Positions 1 through 9,991 of a stretch of DNA of 64,000 bases are shown piece by piece. Every line of letters starts with the position of its first letter. Position 1 is the first letter of the stretch. The stretch lies in contig JAYKYS010000001.1 of NCBI GenBank assembly GCA_036924285.1, positions 45,011,501 to 45,075,500 of the forward strand, given 5' to 3'. This DNA is from Asterella californica (lineage: Eukaryota; Streptophyta; Marchantiopsida; Marchantiales; Aytoniaceae). The notes beneath the pieces were generated by a model that was given only the letters and a program-made list of their open reading frames with translations, had not been told where the DNA came from and made no database searches. The translations under genes were made by a program, and so were the position numbers.

Positions 1-125
1 CCGGGGACAAACCCACTATCTAGTAAGAACGACATTGAGAGATTAAGAGATCCATAAACACGACATGTGCCAATCTCTCGAACAAGCAGCACATACCAAC
101 ATACGGGATGTTCCACCAGCAGACC
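1..125 (-). other. PHD-like finger at the C-terminus of gypsy pol
   Basis: Downstream of the integrase tail, the minus strand near the window start reads C-x2-C (CMLC), then C-x2-C-S-R-D-W-H-x2-C (CAACSRDWHMSC), and further on W-V-C-P-R at the edge. This spacing is that of a C4HC3 PHD finger. It lies in a frame continuous with neighbouring pol-like residues but is broken by stops. In gypsy elements a C-terminal chromodomain is the usual targeting module, so a PHD-like finger in that place is notable. The last Cys of the motif lies outside the window. Confidence 0.55.
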
Positions 126-802
126 CACACAACATACATTCAAGTCCGCGTGTACAACCGCTAAGCTTGGATCAACGATACCATGGATGTTTTGAATATG
201 ACATGCGTGCAATTACGCACATGATTCTTTCAAACAACACCATCACGGTCCTCTAACATGAGTACTATAGAAGATAACACTCACGCACTCGTAAAATAGT
301 ACACCTTGCAGTCACATCCAATGTCGTTGGTGCAATCTACTGTAGATAGATATAATTGTCAAGATGAAATATGTAAATCGATGATCAATAACCTCCTCCT
401 CGAATAGTCGCATATCACAACGTGTCTCTATGTTGAACAATCGCTATATTCTCAAAAGTCATAGACATAACTCTCTGAAATGTCTCGGCTCGTTGAAAAC
501 ATACTCTCACTCACATATCCGGGTCATCAAGGTTCAACACCTCAGCAGAATCATGACAAATGGACGAAGATAGATATGAATCTCGGTCATATAAAGAAAA
601 TATGGTGAGAATGAAGTCAAAGACGCTTGCCGGCTAAATTGGTAGCCCATAGTCAACCATAGTAACTGCAAATCTCAATCTCTCAAGTGGCCTTGCTTCA
701 AGCCATACTTGCGCAATCATCTCTTCATCGTCTGAACAACTTTCTCCACCAAACCATCCGTCTCAACATGATCTCGAGATGTGTCTGATAATCAATCAGT
801 GT

Positions 803-1063
803 CTAATCACATAAGGTCTTAACCTCACCAATAAACTCTATATCTTGGTACGTCAGGACTTCAACTGGTATTCCAAAATGACTCAGCACTCGATCTAAGA
901 ACGCATACGTTGTCTCCCACTCATCTTGTGTCGGTAATATCACCAACTCAATCCACTTGGAGAAGTGCTCCATCATCACCAGCATGTATATGTGGTGACT
1001 TACAGTCAACAATAAAGGTCCTGCAAAATCCAAGCTCCAATGGTAACCAAATCCCATAATCAA
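803..1063 (-). pseudogene. Ty3/gypsy integrase catalytic core fragment
   Basis: An open stretch inside the larger pol fragment. GYHWSLDFAGPLL carries the first catalytic Asp of the DDE/RNase H-fold integrase (the D in LDFAGP). LTYQDIEFIGE corresponds to the usual LTDQGTEFxGE around the second Asp, with Asp-Gln changed to Tyr-Gln, so the second acidic residue is lost here. About 60 codons on the 5' side, a zinc-binding HHCC region can be followed, but its second His (HEKLRY in place of HxxxGH) and its last Cys (CVVY in place of CxxC) are also changed. This is a relic, not a functional gene. Confidence 0.85.
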
Positions 1064-2639
1064 TAAAGGATGTAACTATGGAGTATGAGTATTAAATGAT
1101 GCTCGTACTCGATGATATACCACACATCGTGTGACAAATTGCTGCACATCGATGTGCATACCACGCCACCAATATTGTCCTTGGAGTAAGCTATATGTAC
1201 GCTTCACTCCAAAATATCTCAACTTCTCATGGGCATGTTGTACTAATTATGCCCTTTGAGATGGATGTGGCACTATCCATACTCTTTCATCGTCTCATAC
1301 TCGAAATACATGTCGTCCTTCTCGTCAAAATCTCTTCATTCGTTGGAGGATGCGACCTCGCTCCTTAGCACTTACTGTGCCTACCACCACGCTAGTACGT
1401 AGATACTTCATTACTATCACATCATCAAGGATATCTCGTCGGTCTAGAACACCATATCAACACTCAAGATCTGGAGACTCACTATCTATTCTCTACCTTG
1501 AGAAAGATACGACTTGGCTCTCCACACTAGAGTTCATGACCAACACACCAAGAAAGGCAGTTGTATGTCACCTTGGCACCATCTCTCATCAACCTCGTCA
1601 TGTCATCGAACTCCAGTCGGATCTTGCTGACTCGTGCATGGATTACGACTCAACCCATCGACATCTAGGTTTACAACTCTAGGTCTACGCACTACTTGGA
1701 AGTCATACTCTTGTAAGATCAGAACCCATCATGCAAGCTTCCATATCAGCTTGTCAGACTCCATCAACCACTTGAGCGGCTGGTGATCAATGATGAGAAT
1801 AAAAGAGTTCTCAAACAAATAACATTGGAATTGTGCAATGGTCCACACTGCAGCTAAACACTCCCTCTCGTATGAATTGTACTTCACCTCCGTCGAATTG
1901 TTGAAATAACTGACATACGTCACACGAACTTCATTTCCTCATCATCATGATGAGTCAACACTACTCCAAGTCTCAACATACTCCAATTAGTGTGCAGTTG
2001 GAAAGGACACCTCTAACGGATCTCCTCAAGATGAGAGCATGTGACAACTTATCCTTGAGCTCTACAAAAGCTCGCTCTTGCTCATCTTCCCACTGCCACT
2101 CTTGGTCCACTTTCATCAGCTTGGTCAATGGCTTCGCAATTACACTAAAACTCTTCACGTATTGATGATAGAAGTTTACCAAACCAACAAATACCCAAAC
2201 TCGACTCACATCTATGAGGAATGAGATACGTGCAATAGTCTCAACTTTCATCTGTTAGACACCCAACCCACCTGGATAGATGGTGTGATCCAGATACTCT
2301 ACTAACTCTTGGAAAAAACTTGCACTTCTCAAGTGTAACTTCAACCCATGAGCTCTCAACCGCTCGAACACATCCTGTAAGTGTCTCTTGTGCTCTTCCA
2401 CTGTAGCACTATAGACCAAGATGTCGTGAATATAGCATCAAACAAAATCCAATCTTGCTAGGATCTTGTCCATCACTTTTTGGAACTTAGCAGGGGTGTT
2501 CTTCAACCCAAATGGTAAGAACCGCCACTTATACAAATAATCTTTATCTTGAGAGATCAATTTTCAGAATGTTGTCTTGGACAATTCTGTATTAGACAAC
2601 AGAAGAAAAATCAAATTTAGTTATAATTATTAAATATTA

Positions 2640-2810
2640 ACCACATCTAGAGTTGTATGACAGTTTGGACATAATCCATAAAGAGAGTGTGAAAAAATAT
2701 CCTTTAAAGACTACGTGTGTCTCTTGACAAACACACTTTATTTAAACCAAACATGAATTTTACATATTTGCCTCCCAATTAGAAGAAGGATGAGGTGAAT
2801 ATGCAAAGAA
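2640..2810. repeat. Copia-like short LTR relic, copy 1, with GCATATT hairpin
   Basis: The segment begins with a CTAGAGTTG...GACATAATCCATAA motif and ends in an imperfect hairpin at 2,761-2,810 (CATATTTGCCTCC paired with GAGGTGAATATG). The same order of a CCATAA-type motif followed 130-160 bases later by a GAGG/ATATGC hairpin recurs at 32.4 kb, 32.75 kb and 63.5 kb. CCCATAA near the start of an LTR is common in plant Ty1/copia LTRs, so I read these as LTR or TRIM relics. No ORF is attached. Confidence 0.45.
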
Positions 2811-5370
2811 GAGTAAATTACAAGATCAATAAATTACTAATGATCTTTCTATTTAAGGAATTGTATCTTCTTCTTCGTATATTCTCTACATGGGTAGAGA
2901 AAATATGTTTGCTCTACCGCATGAATCTTAGTGGGATGATGTACAAGAGATTCTAGAAGGGATCTGCATTTATAGAAAGTCATGAAAGATAAAAACAGTT
3001 GAGATAAGTACGAAAGAATATCTTTTCTATAGAGTAAATCCAAGTCAATCATCGAGATGGGGGTTGTGGATCATTTGCTCAGTATCATGTCTAACTTCAT
3101 TACATATTTGCATATTCACGTCTTCATCAAGGAGGAGGTAAATATGCAAAGATTTAATTACCTAATCTTGTATATGAGAATGATTAAGTAATAAACTAGA
3201 TTGAAAACTTATATGATTTGTTAGGATCAGACTCTTTGATACATAGTTTCGTGATCATGTTTAACAACGCTGTCGTTATGAGGTTTTTTTGCATCTTTTC
3301 ACGTCTTGAGATCCAGATGTCACTTAATATTTATAAATATAAATATTTTATTATAAATTTAATATAAAAAATTCACTTAACACTTATATCTCTTTCCGAT
3401 CATAACAAACATGCAAAAACTAACCGAAGTTGATCTTACATGTTTGTTGAGGATCAAAATATGCATCCAAACGTACATTTTGAGAGAGGAAGAAAATGAC
3501 GAGCGTGTAGAACAAAGAGAGAAATATATGCCGGGGGTTGGATGATGTGTCACACCTCACTTATGGAGAGTTTGTTTTTTTGAATTTGTTTGTTTTGGTT
3601 TGTTTTTGTAGTTTTACATAGAGTGAATAGTAAGTAGAAAGAGAAGTAGATAAATAAAAGAGAATATTGAGAAGGAAGTATTACCTTTCTCTTCAAAATA
3701 TTAGTTTTGGCTTCCAAGTTATATAAGAAGCTCAAATAGAGTGAACGTGCAACGCCATCACAAAATTGCTATCAAAGTACTATGATATATTATTGTTACC
3801 GCGTAGAACATAATCATGCAGTAGTTACTATTAGAAGAAGTTACTATGTAGTTATCAAAGTTAGGACAACAATGATATTCTATAAGACAGACGGTTACTA
3901 CATAGAGAGAATAGAAATCATAATGGAGTTGGGTGGTTCAATGACATAAGTAAGACAAAAAGTATGTTAATTGGAGGTCAAAGAATTGCTCGTGATTTGA
4001 GATGATAATGTAAATCATTTTTATATATGTTCAGTTATTGATTACCCACTAGGAGTAGTGATCACTTAACTAGCAAAAAATGTAGTGAAAAGTAAAACAG
4101 ATGGTGGAGGTTACACCTAAGCATGCGGTGAGTTCATCAAGAACTTCCACTTGATGGAAGGAGCCGAATGATGAAGTGGTGGGTCAAACCATCAGACGTG
4201 GGAAGAAGGTTGAGATGGACCGCGGGTATGCATATGTACCACCGTGTAAAGACGTCGATCGTGAGTACCCACTTGAAGAAGTTCAATGGTCAACAAGTGA
4301 CTATACTTGTCGAAGATACAACCACCAAGACAAGATACAATGGAGGTGACTTGACTTGCAGAGGGTGATTAATAGCCACGAATGGAAAGCTTGGGCTACC
4401 TGCAAGAAGATAACAGTTAAATGGATGTATGGTTACACCCACTACTCTCTATCCACTTTAGATAGAAGGGGCAATTTCGTTAGGAGGAAAGAGCAAAGGG
4501 TGGAGGATCCACTACGACCCACACGTAGCGAAGTGGCCATCCCAGCCGATCGATAGTCCACCAACTTACCGCAACAGTCCAGACAAGATTTGACCGGAAG
4601 AAAGTCATGTACAAGATCGCTGTCAGAACAAAAAATGACCACATTAGCAGACGATAAACGAAAACCGCAATAGTCGATAAACGAAATGAGCAGAACCTCG
4701 GTGTCAAAACAGAAGATGGCGAGATCAGCAGACGAGAAATGAAAACCACGACAGCCGATAGACGAAAGCTGCGATAGCTGATAAACAAAGAAGACCAAAG
4801 TCCGTAGAGTTTCTGCAGATGACAATCCCACGCAGCCGATACAGAAGCACCAGATCGCACGGACGTCCTCCCAGTCCGACCCCGCCACTTCTCGCAACAC
4901 TGCAAAACCGGAAGACACGAAATAGACACCAAACCTTAACCTCATTTCTATTCACACCCCTCAGTTCTAACAAGTAAATATTCCAACCGCCAACTCCAGC
5001 CGCGCCATAACGCTAAGTAGTTTGAACCGCCCTTGCAACTCCAACGCGCCCTACCGGCTACGTGCATTTACGACACCGTTTCTCCGTTTCTCCTCATTTG
5101 TCCTCCACCACAACTGCGACGTATATTCACTTACGTTCTAAGAAATATGCCACTACGGATTTATTATTCAAGTGAAAGTATTATTTTCCTGCATTACCTG
5201 TTGAGCTTCATAGCATGACTCTTTTATTGTGCAACACAGAGATAGATAGAAAACAGAAAAGACACGCTTTATTTCAGTGAGAGTAAGATGTTGGAGACTT
5301 CTGAATAATACATATTATTCAGTATTGAACATGACTGCTTTGCAATATCAGAAAGCGATTCTGTACATAA
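2811..5370. other. AT-rich intergenic tract, no gene recognised
   Basis: No open frame here reads like a protein. The stretch 3,540-3,690 is T/G-rich low-complexity sequence. From 4,600 to 4,800 a motif of the type GACGATAAACGAAA recurs imperfectly several times, like a decayed minisatellite. Short plus-strand frames at 4,168-4,556 look random. Confidence 0.5.
3101..3151. repeat. Hairpin of the GCATATTCACCTC family, copy 2
   Basis: The left arm TTTGCATATTCACGTC (from about 3,108) pairs with GAGGTAAATATGCAAA (about 3,135-3,150) with two mismatches and a loop of about 10 bases. It belongs to the same family as the hairpins at 2,761, 15,017 and 63,688. Confidence 0.5.
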
Positions 5371-6600
5371 TCACAGTGAGTATATTAGAGACGATGTATC
5401 GTTTATCACCAATGTACATTTGTACATAAAGAGCAGACTAAATCTGACCAATTGCTCGTTCGTCTGGACTTGCTCAAATGATTGTCTGTCTGCTATGTCT
5501 CTAGGTGGCGAGACTTGTGATGTTTTTGGTTCTTCACTATCCTCGCTCGTCGAGTTGGTCCTCGTATGAGTACTTATTTTTGCAGCAAGGACATCGACGA
5601 TTGTCATTGGCAAAACAAATATTGTCTATGTCATCCAGAGTGACATGTGTGATCACAAAAGTGAGTTTCACAACGAATCTGACATGCTCTTCTGCAATTC
5701 ATGTTGCATTTGACAATGAGTGTGAAGTTTTGTACATGTTGATATGGAGTGCCTTCGGAAGAATGTTCATATGTGTCAGTTCTATCCTATTTCTCGTGTC
5801 AGCAGCATCTAGTAGTATAAACAATTCTCTCTCGTTAGCGATCAATGCTCTCATAAATTCCTCTTGTACTAGTCATATGATGCTCATCTTTTTCATCTTT
5901 CATACAATACCCAATCATTTCAACAAAAGTGTGCAAGCCCTTGTTAGATAAAATTTTCAAGGTTGTTAAAATAGACCCCTTGTTCGTAAATGTTGGTTCA
6001 CGCATACCTCATTGTGGAGAGGACGTTTGATCTGCCAACCTAATGCATGAACTATATGTTTCTCGATATCCAAGGTGGACTTGGAATAAATGTGAATAAT
6101 TCTCTAAATCATTGAGATCATTACCGATCAAAAATAGTCTTATTGATCGTTTTACATTCGGTCATTGAGACTTTCATCATTGACGTCCTCGTCTTTGCTT
6201 CTCTCATCGAGATATGGTTACGATTGAAGTTGAGATAGTGGCATAAGCGATGAGACATTTCTATCTGCGTGAAGACGCATGAGAGTGCTCTACGTCGACA
6301 AAGATAATGGACCATCGTGCGGTACAGTTCCTCTCATTAATTTTTTTTTTGATATGTAAACAAGTGATAGCGCCTATCATGCAATACACACTAAAACCGT
6401 TCACATAATCGAGAAAGTGATATGGTACAGCAAAGGTCGAGATCGAGACTGAATGTAAATGATAAATAACAGAAAGACTTGTCCCTCTTGATATAATCAA
6501 ATTTAAAAAGAAAGAAAAATCAATCTTCAGAGAAATATAAGTCCAAGAACGTACAGGAGCGAGTGAGAAGTAGTGCAACATCGTCGGATCTGATCATTGA
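5371..6600 (-). pseudogene. HUH-endonuclease (Rep-like) relic, copy A
   Basis: Minus-strand relic, homologous along its length to copies B (9.99-11.48 kb) and C (48.84-50.18 kb). The N-terminal part (6,260-6,581) matches the region preceding the catalytic domain of B (a YISLKI block, then PYHFLDY against PYRFFSY). The catalytic part has KSTLDIEKHIVHALGWQ near 6,030-6,080, then a LSNKGLHTFVEMIGYCMKD block with the presumed catalytic Tyr at 5,907-5,909. The C-terminal part carries ELFILLDAADTRNRIELTH and a TLDDIDNICF...RRCPCC segment (about 5,570-5,620). The stretch holding the H-x-H motif in B and C is missing, apparently by a deletion of roughly 75 bases near 6,110. Stops and at least three frame changes show it is dead. 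Confidence 0.65.
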
Positions 6601-6603
6601 TTT

Positions 6604-6942
6604 ATGATAAGAAAGATAGAGGAATGTTGGCTTCTCGGTGGATATATGAAGGATGTAATAAGCATCAGAGAGAACGCTATTGAAGAGAGGTTCGGCAGTG
6701 GAAATGAGTTTAGTCTGGAGAATTTTGTCCGTGCAGCCCCAGTCGACAGAAGGTTAGACATTGAGAGATGTCATTGCGAGATGCACGGGAGCAAATCGAA
6801 GATGAGATCAAGCATCATGTACGATTTCATCATCGAGTCAGATAGTTATAGTCATAAAAATAGAAGGTTCGGTGTAGAGTATACATGTGAGTCTATAACT
6901 GTAGGAGTATGTTCTTACACAAAATACGCCCAGTGGAAATGA
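6604..6942 (+). other. Unrecognised 112-codon open frame
   Basis: An open frame with ATG, directly adjacent to the 5' side of HUH copy A and pointing away from it. The protein is mixed in composition, with no motif I recognise and no copy elsewhere in the window. It may be chance; a transposon passenger gene is also possible. Confidence 0.15.
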
Positions 6943-7989
6943 GTGGTCGCCAATGGCAAGAATATTAATGTAGTAGGCACCTCCAATCTTCAGTAGGTGA
7001 CGTCCAAGTCAAATTATGCCATGTAGAGCAGAAATGTATATTCCATGCAAGACGACAAGAAGAAAGACATCACGAGATGACAATAAGGACCAAAAAAGAG
7101 AATAAAGAAAGCAGCTGCATAGTGCAAAAGAGGTAAATCATCTATAGTAGAAGACGCGTGCAACAAGCCAAGTAAAGCAAGATGCAACGCGGGTATCCAT
7201 AACGGACCTCATAGACTATACAGAACAAGAAATATGAGCTTACTCATTGTGAAGAAAGAACAATGAATCATAACGCACCCTTTTATAATTGACCTTGCAT
7301 ATACCAAAGAAGAAACATCAAGCAAGGAATGAAAGCACATATTGTTACTTGAAATGTAGATGGAAGAACGACTCGTCAATTGCAACGATCCAATCCAACG
7401 ATCCAATCCAACGGTGGTACCGCTTACAGATTTCTTGATTATTTATCCCTCTCCACTACATGCAAAAATCCTCCTTAAGGAGGTCATTGTCTCAATACAT
7501 CAGTCCAACAACATAAATTTCACCTCTATCTCAAGTTACTAGCGTACTATTAAACAACTGTGGTTGACCTCTCAATCACCTTTTCTTTCATGAGGTTTCA
7601 CTAATGACAATATGTACTCAAGAACTGGTGCCAACTTAACGCATCTACTTGCTAAGCCCCGACGGACACTCACATAAAAAGAAAATATATAAGTCGTACC
7701 TCCTGCACTCTTTATATTACTAAAGAATGCCAAGAGAAAACAAGTAGAGAAACCTCATAATGAGTTTAAGAGTTTCAACCTTGTCGTTATATCTCTAGTC
7801 TACCTAGCCTTTAGCTTGGCTAAGCCCACCGACTAATTGGCTCATACTCCAACTAAATCTCATACAACCCTCCCTGAAAGCATCGAAACTCTAGCCTTAA
7901 GTAGCCAGCTGAAGGAAGGAATACACTGCCCCAACCCTTCATGCTTTGGTGACAATGTTCCTTTCTTTGACTAATTACATACCTGATTA
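6943..7989. other. Intergenic tract, nothing recognised
   Basis: AT-rich sequence. The only structure I see is a short direct repeat GATCCAATCCAAC (two copies near 7,388-7,412). Confidence 0.5.
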
Positions 7990-9520
7990 AACCTAATTAT
8001 TAATCAACGGCCTTAAGCACTATGATAACGTCTACGTGGTTGACTAATTGCATAATCGTCAAGTTGTCTAACTCATTGTCGTCAAGAAGTGACAAACACT
8101 CTTCCTCCTTTTCGAATACAAATAGTTCCTCTAACGGCTGACTTGTCACCTCCACATGTAACCACATCAACATGACCTCTACATCCTTTGGCTCATATGC
8201 AAAGTCGACTGGCTGCTTGGATCTTGAGACGCCAACCATAACTTGACTCTTAAATGTCAATTTGTCTCAATAAATATTTATCAGCTCCCATACACACCAT
8301 GTGTTATGTTTTGTGGCTGCCTCCAACTCACTCTTGACTGTAATTAACTGCACTTGCTGAAAACGGTATCCCTCCTGTAAAAATCTAAGTTGTTAGAAAT
8401 GTAGCTCATCCGGTAGTCCCTCGTGCTTGTTATTCCTCTCGCTCCATCCAAAAATATTTTCGTTGTTTAGCTCGTGTGTTAGGAGATGTCAAGAAACTCT
8501 ATGGAACTGTACTCCACTCACTCTTAAACTCAATAGAGGTTTAATAAAAGATGAGGTACAACATGCTTCATGGCTCTCGTGGAGAGTATCAACCTGCTTC
8601 AGTACTGAAGTAGCTATCATGCTAGCCCAATTGACTCGTGGTAACTTAGGGTCGTGGTAGCCTTCCCACGCTCACCACCATTCTACTTGAGACCCCTGAA
8701 TAAAGTCCGGCCGCTAAGATGCTAAAAGAGCTATAGTCACCTTGCAGAACTCTCTCCAAATTGACGTGCCTCCATGAGCCTTAAACTGATAACCCGAAGT
8801 GGAATTATTCAGCAGCTTAATCAACCCCAACTCTAGTCAATGGGTCATCTTATTGTGATTGGAAGGGCCTTTACTGAAATGTTGAGGTGATGAAAGTACG
8901 TAGACTTCCGTCCAAACCGCATCATGATAGAGTTCAGTCATTCTTCGGAATCCATATCTTGAAAGTATAAATTACTCAAAATAACTTCTCAAGTCCTCTA
9001 GCTTCAGTTTCTGCCATGAGCTCTGATGAAATCTTGAGAAGTTTTGTTCTCCATGGTCTAAGCACCTTATATTCTACGGGGTCCATCATGATGTTCTTCC
9101 AAAGGCAACAGATATTTGGGCCTCAAAACTTGCAGAACACACACTTACCATCTTGCAGTTACCTCGAAGATTTTCACTTCCTCGAAAAAACCCAAAAGTC
9201 ATTAAAATATCTCTCGATAAAGTATTTGATTAAGATGAAACCAAAGAATAATTTTAAATCAAAAGCCTTCCTTATAGCTATAACCCACGTGCAGAAAACA
9301 TCCCAAGCTCCGAGTCAAACTCCATGTCAATGATTTATCAAAACGCCCTTCCATAATATCTTCTACATTTTTCTGGATCCACCACCCGTTCGATGCTTGT
9401 GGCCGCAATTAAATCTCCACTATAAGCTTCACATAAGGCTCATGTATCATCACCATCCTTCCATGTGGACTTGTGCATTAACTCCTTCCACATAATGACA
9501 TTATGTTGAGGTCCTTAAGA
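7990..9520 (-). pseudogene. Decayed long ORF of unknown family (transposon-like)
   Basis: One minus-strand reading, allowing in-frame stops and about two frame changes, gives protein-like text for more than 400 codons. Recognisable blocks are FRRMTELYHDAVWTEVYVLS (about 8,900-8,960), TSIWREFCKVTIALLAS (about 8,720-8,780), WEGYHDPKLPRVNWASMI (about 8,620-8,680), an acidic ELFVFEKEEECLSLLDDNE block (about 8,060-8,120), and an end at VLKAVD-stop (about 8,000). It is rich in Trp and charged residues, unlike random translation. At least six stops interrupt it, several beside Trp positions (WW-stop-AW). I do not recognise the family. A retroelement or DNA-transposon accessory protein is most likely. 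Confidence 0.45.
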
Positions 9521-9857
9521 ACTAATTCCTCCTATGCTTTCATAGTGTTTTCATTAGGTTCTCCTTGAGGAAATCAACTAGCTATATCTTCAGTTCCTCT
9601 CTCATCTTTCCCACTTCTTCTTCCAGCTGAGAAGAACAAAGAATGAAAAGTCAAGTCGAATATGTGCTTGCTGAGTTAGCGACTTTTTTTATCTCTAGGT
9701 GAGTGGACTCAGAACCGTCTCGCTTTTTCTTTCTTTTGTCATTTCTCGACAGTCCACATATGAGCACTGTTGCGGTTCTTCAGTATATAGTCAGTTGCGT
9801 GGTCGTGCTGATGCTCTGACGTCTTGTCACGAGAGGGGTCCATCATGACGTCCTATC

Positions 9858-9920
9858 ATGGAGTAGTAATTCATCTCCAAGTATGGAGATGGATTACTTG
9901 GAGATGGATTACTACTCCAT
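9858..9920. repeat. Inverted repeat, 26-bp arms, 5' of HUH copy B
   Basis: The left arm 9,858-9,883 (ATGGAGTAGTAATTCATCTC...) pairs with 9,895-9,920 with a single G-T mismatch around an 11-base loop. The loop itself repeats part of the arm (GGAGATGGAT). It lies 70 bases upstream of the likely start of copy B. Subterminal hairpins are used by many HUH elements, but the association here is only positional. Confidence 0.85.
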
Positions 9921-9991
9921 CTCTCGCTGCCGCATGTCAGTTACCATGGACATTTTCTTCCTCCTTCCTCTATCTTATCTTCGACTACTCT

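Larger units (their letters stand above)
1..2590 (-). mobile_element. Ty3/gypsy retrotransposon fragment: RT-RNase H-integrase-PHD-like finger, decayed
   Basis: Read on the minus strand, this is the 3' half of a gypsy pol polyprotein cut off by the window edge. In order it shows the reverse transcriptase palm from about 2,590 (RFLPFGLKNTPAKFQ near 2,520), the RT thumb and connection (SVIAKPLTKL near 2,110-2,140), RNase H (1,729-1,923, with YNSYERECLAAVW and DHQPLKWLMESDKL), the integrase zinc region (about 1,120-1,260), the integrase core (803-1,063, WSLDFAGPL and HFSKWIE), a C-terminal integrase tail with SRQAS near 600-640, and a Cys/His finger near 1-120. It is dead: there are in-frame stops in every module and frameshifts, and the RT catalytic box reads Y-I-H-D where Y-x-D-D is required. 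Gag, protease and the RT N-terminus are absent, because homology stops sharply near 2,590. Family assignment rests on known Ty3/gypsy motif order. Confidence 0.9.

Noticed and set aside
1350..1682. 110-codon plus-strand frame
   Set aside because: It lies antisense to the integrase and RNase H region of the gypsy fragment, which gives far better protein text.
4442..4945. 167- and 150-codon overlapping minus frames
   Set aside because: Two long frames overlap in a region of imperfect short repeats; both are rich in Cys, Ser and Phe and look like by-products of the repeat.
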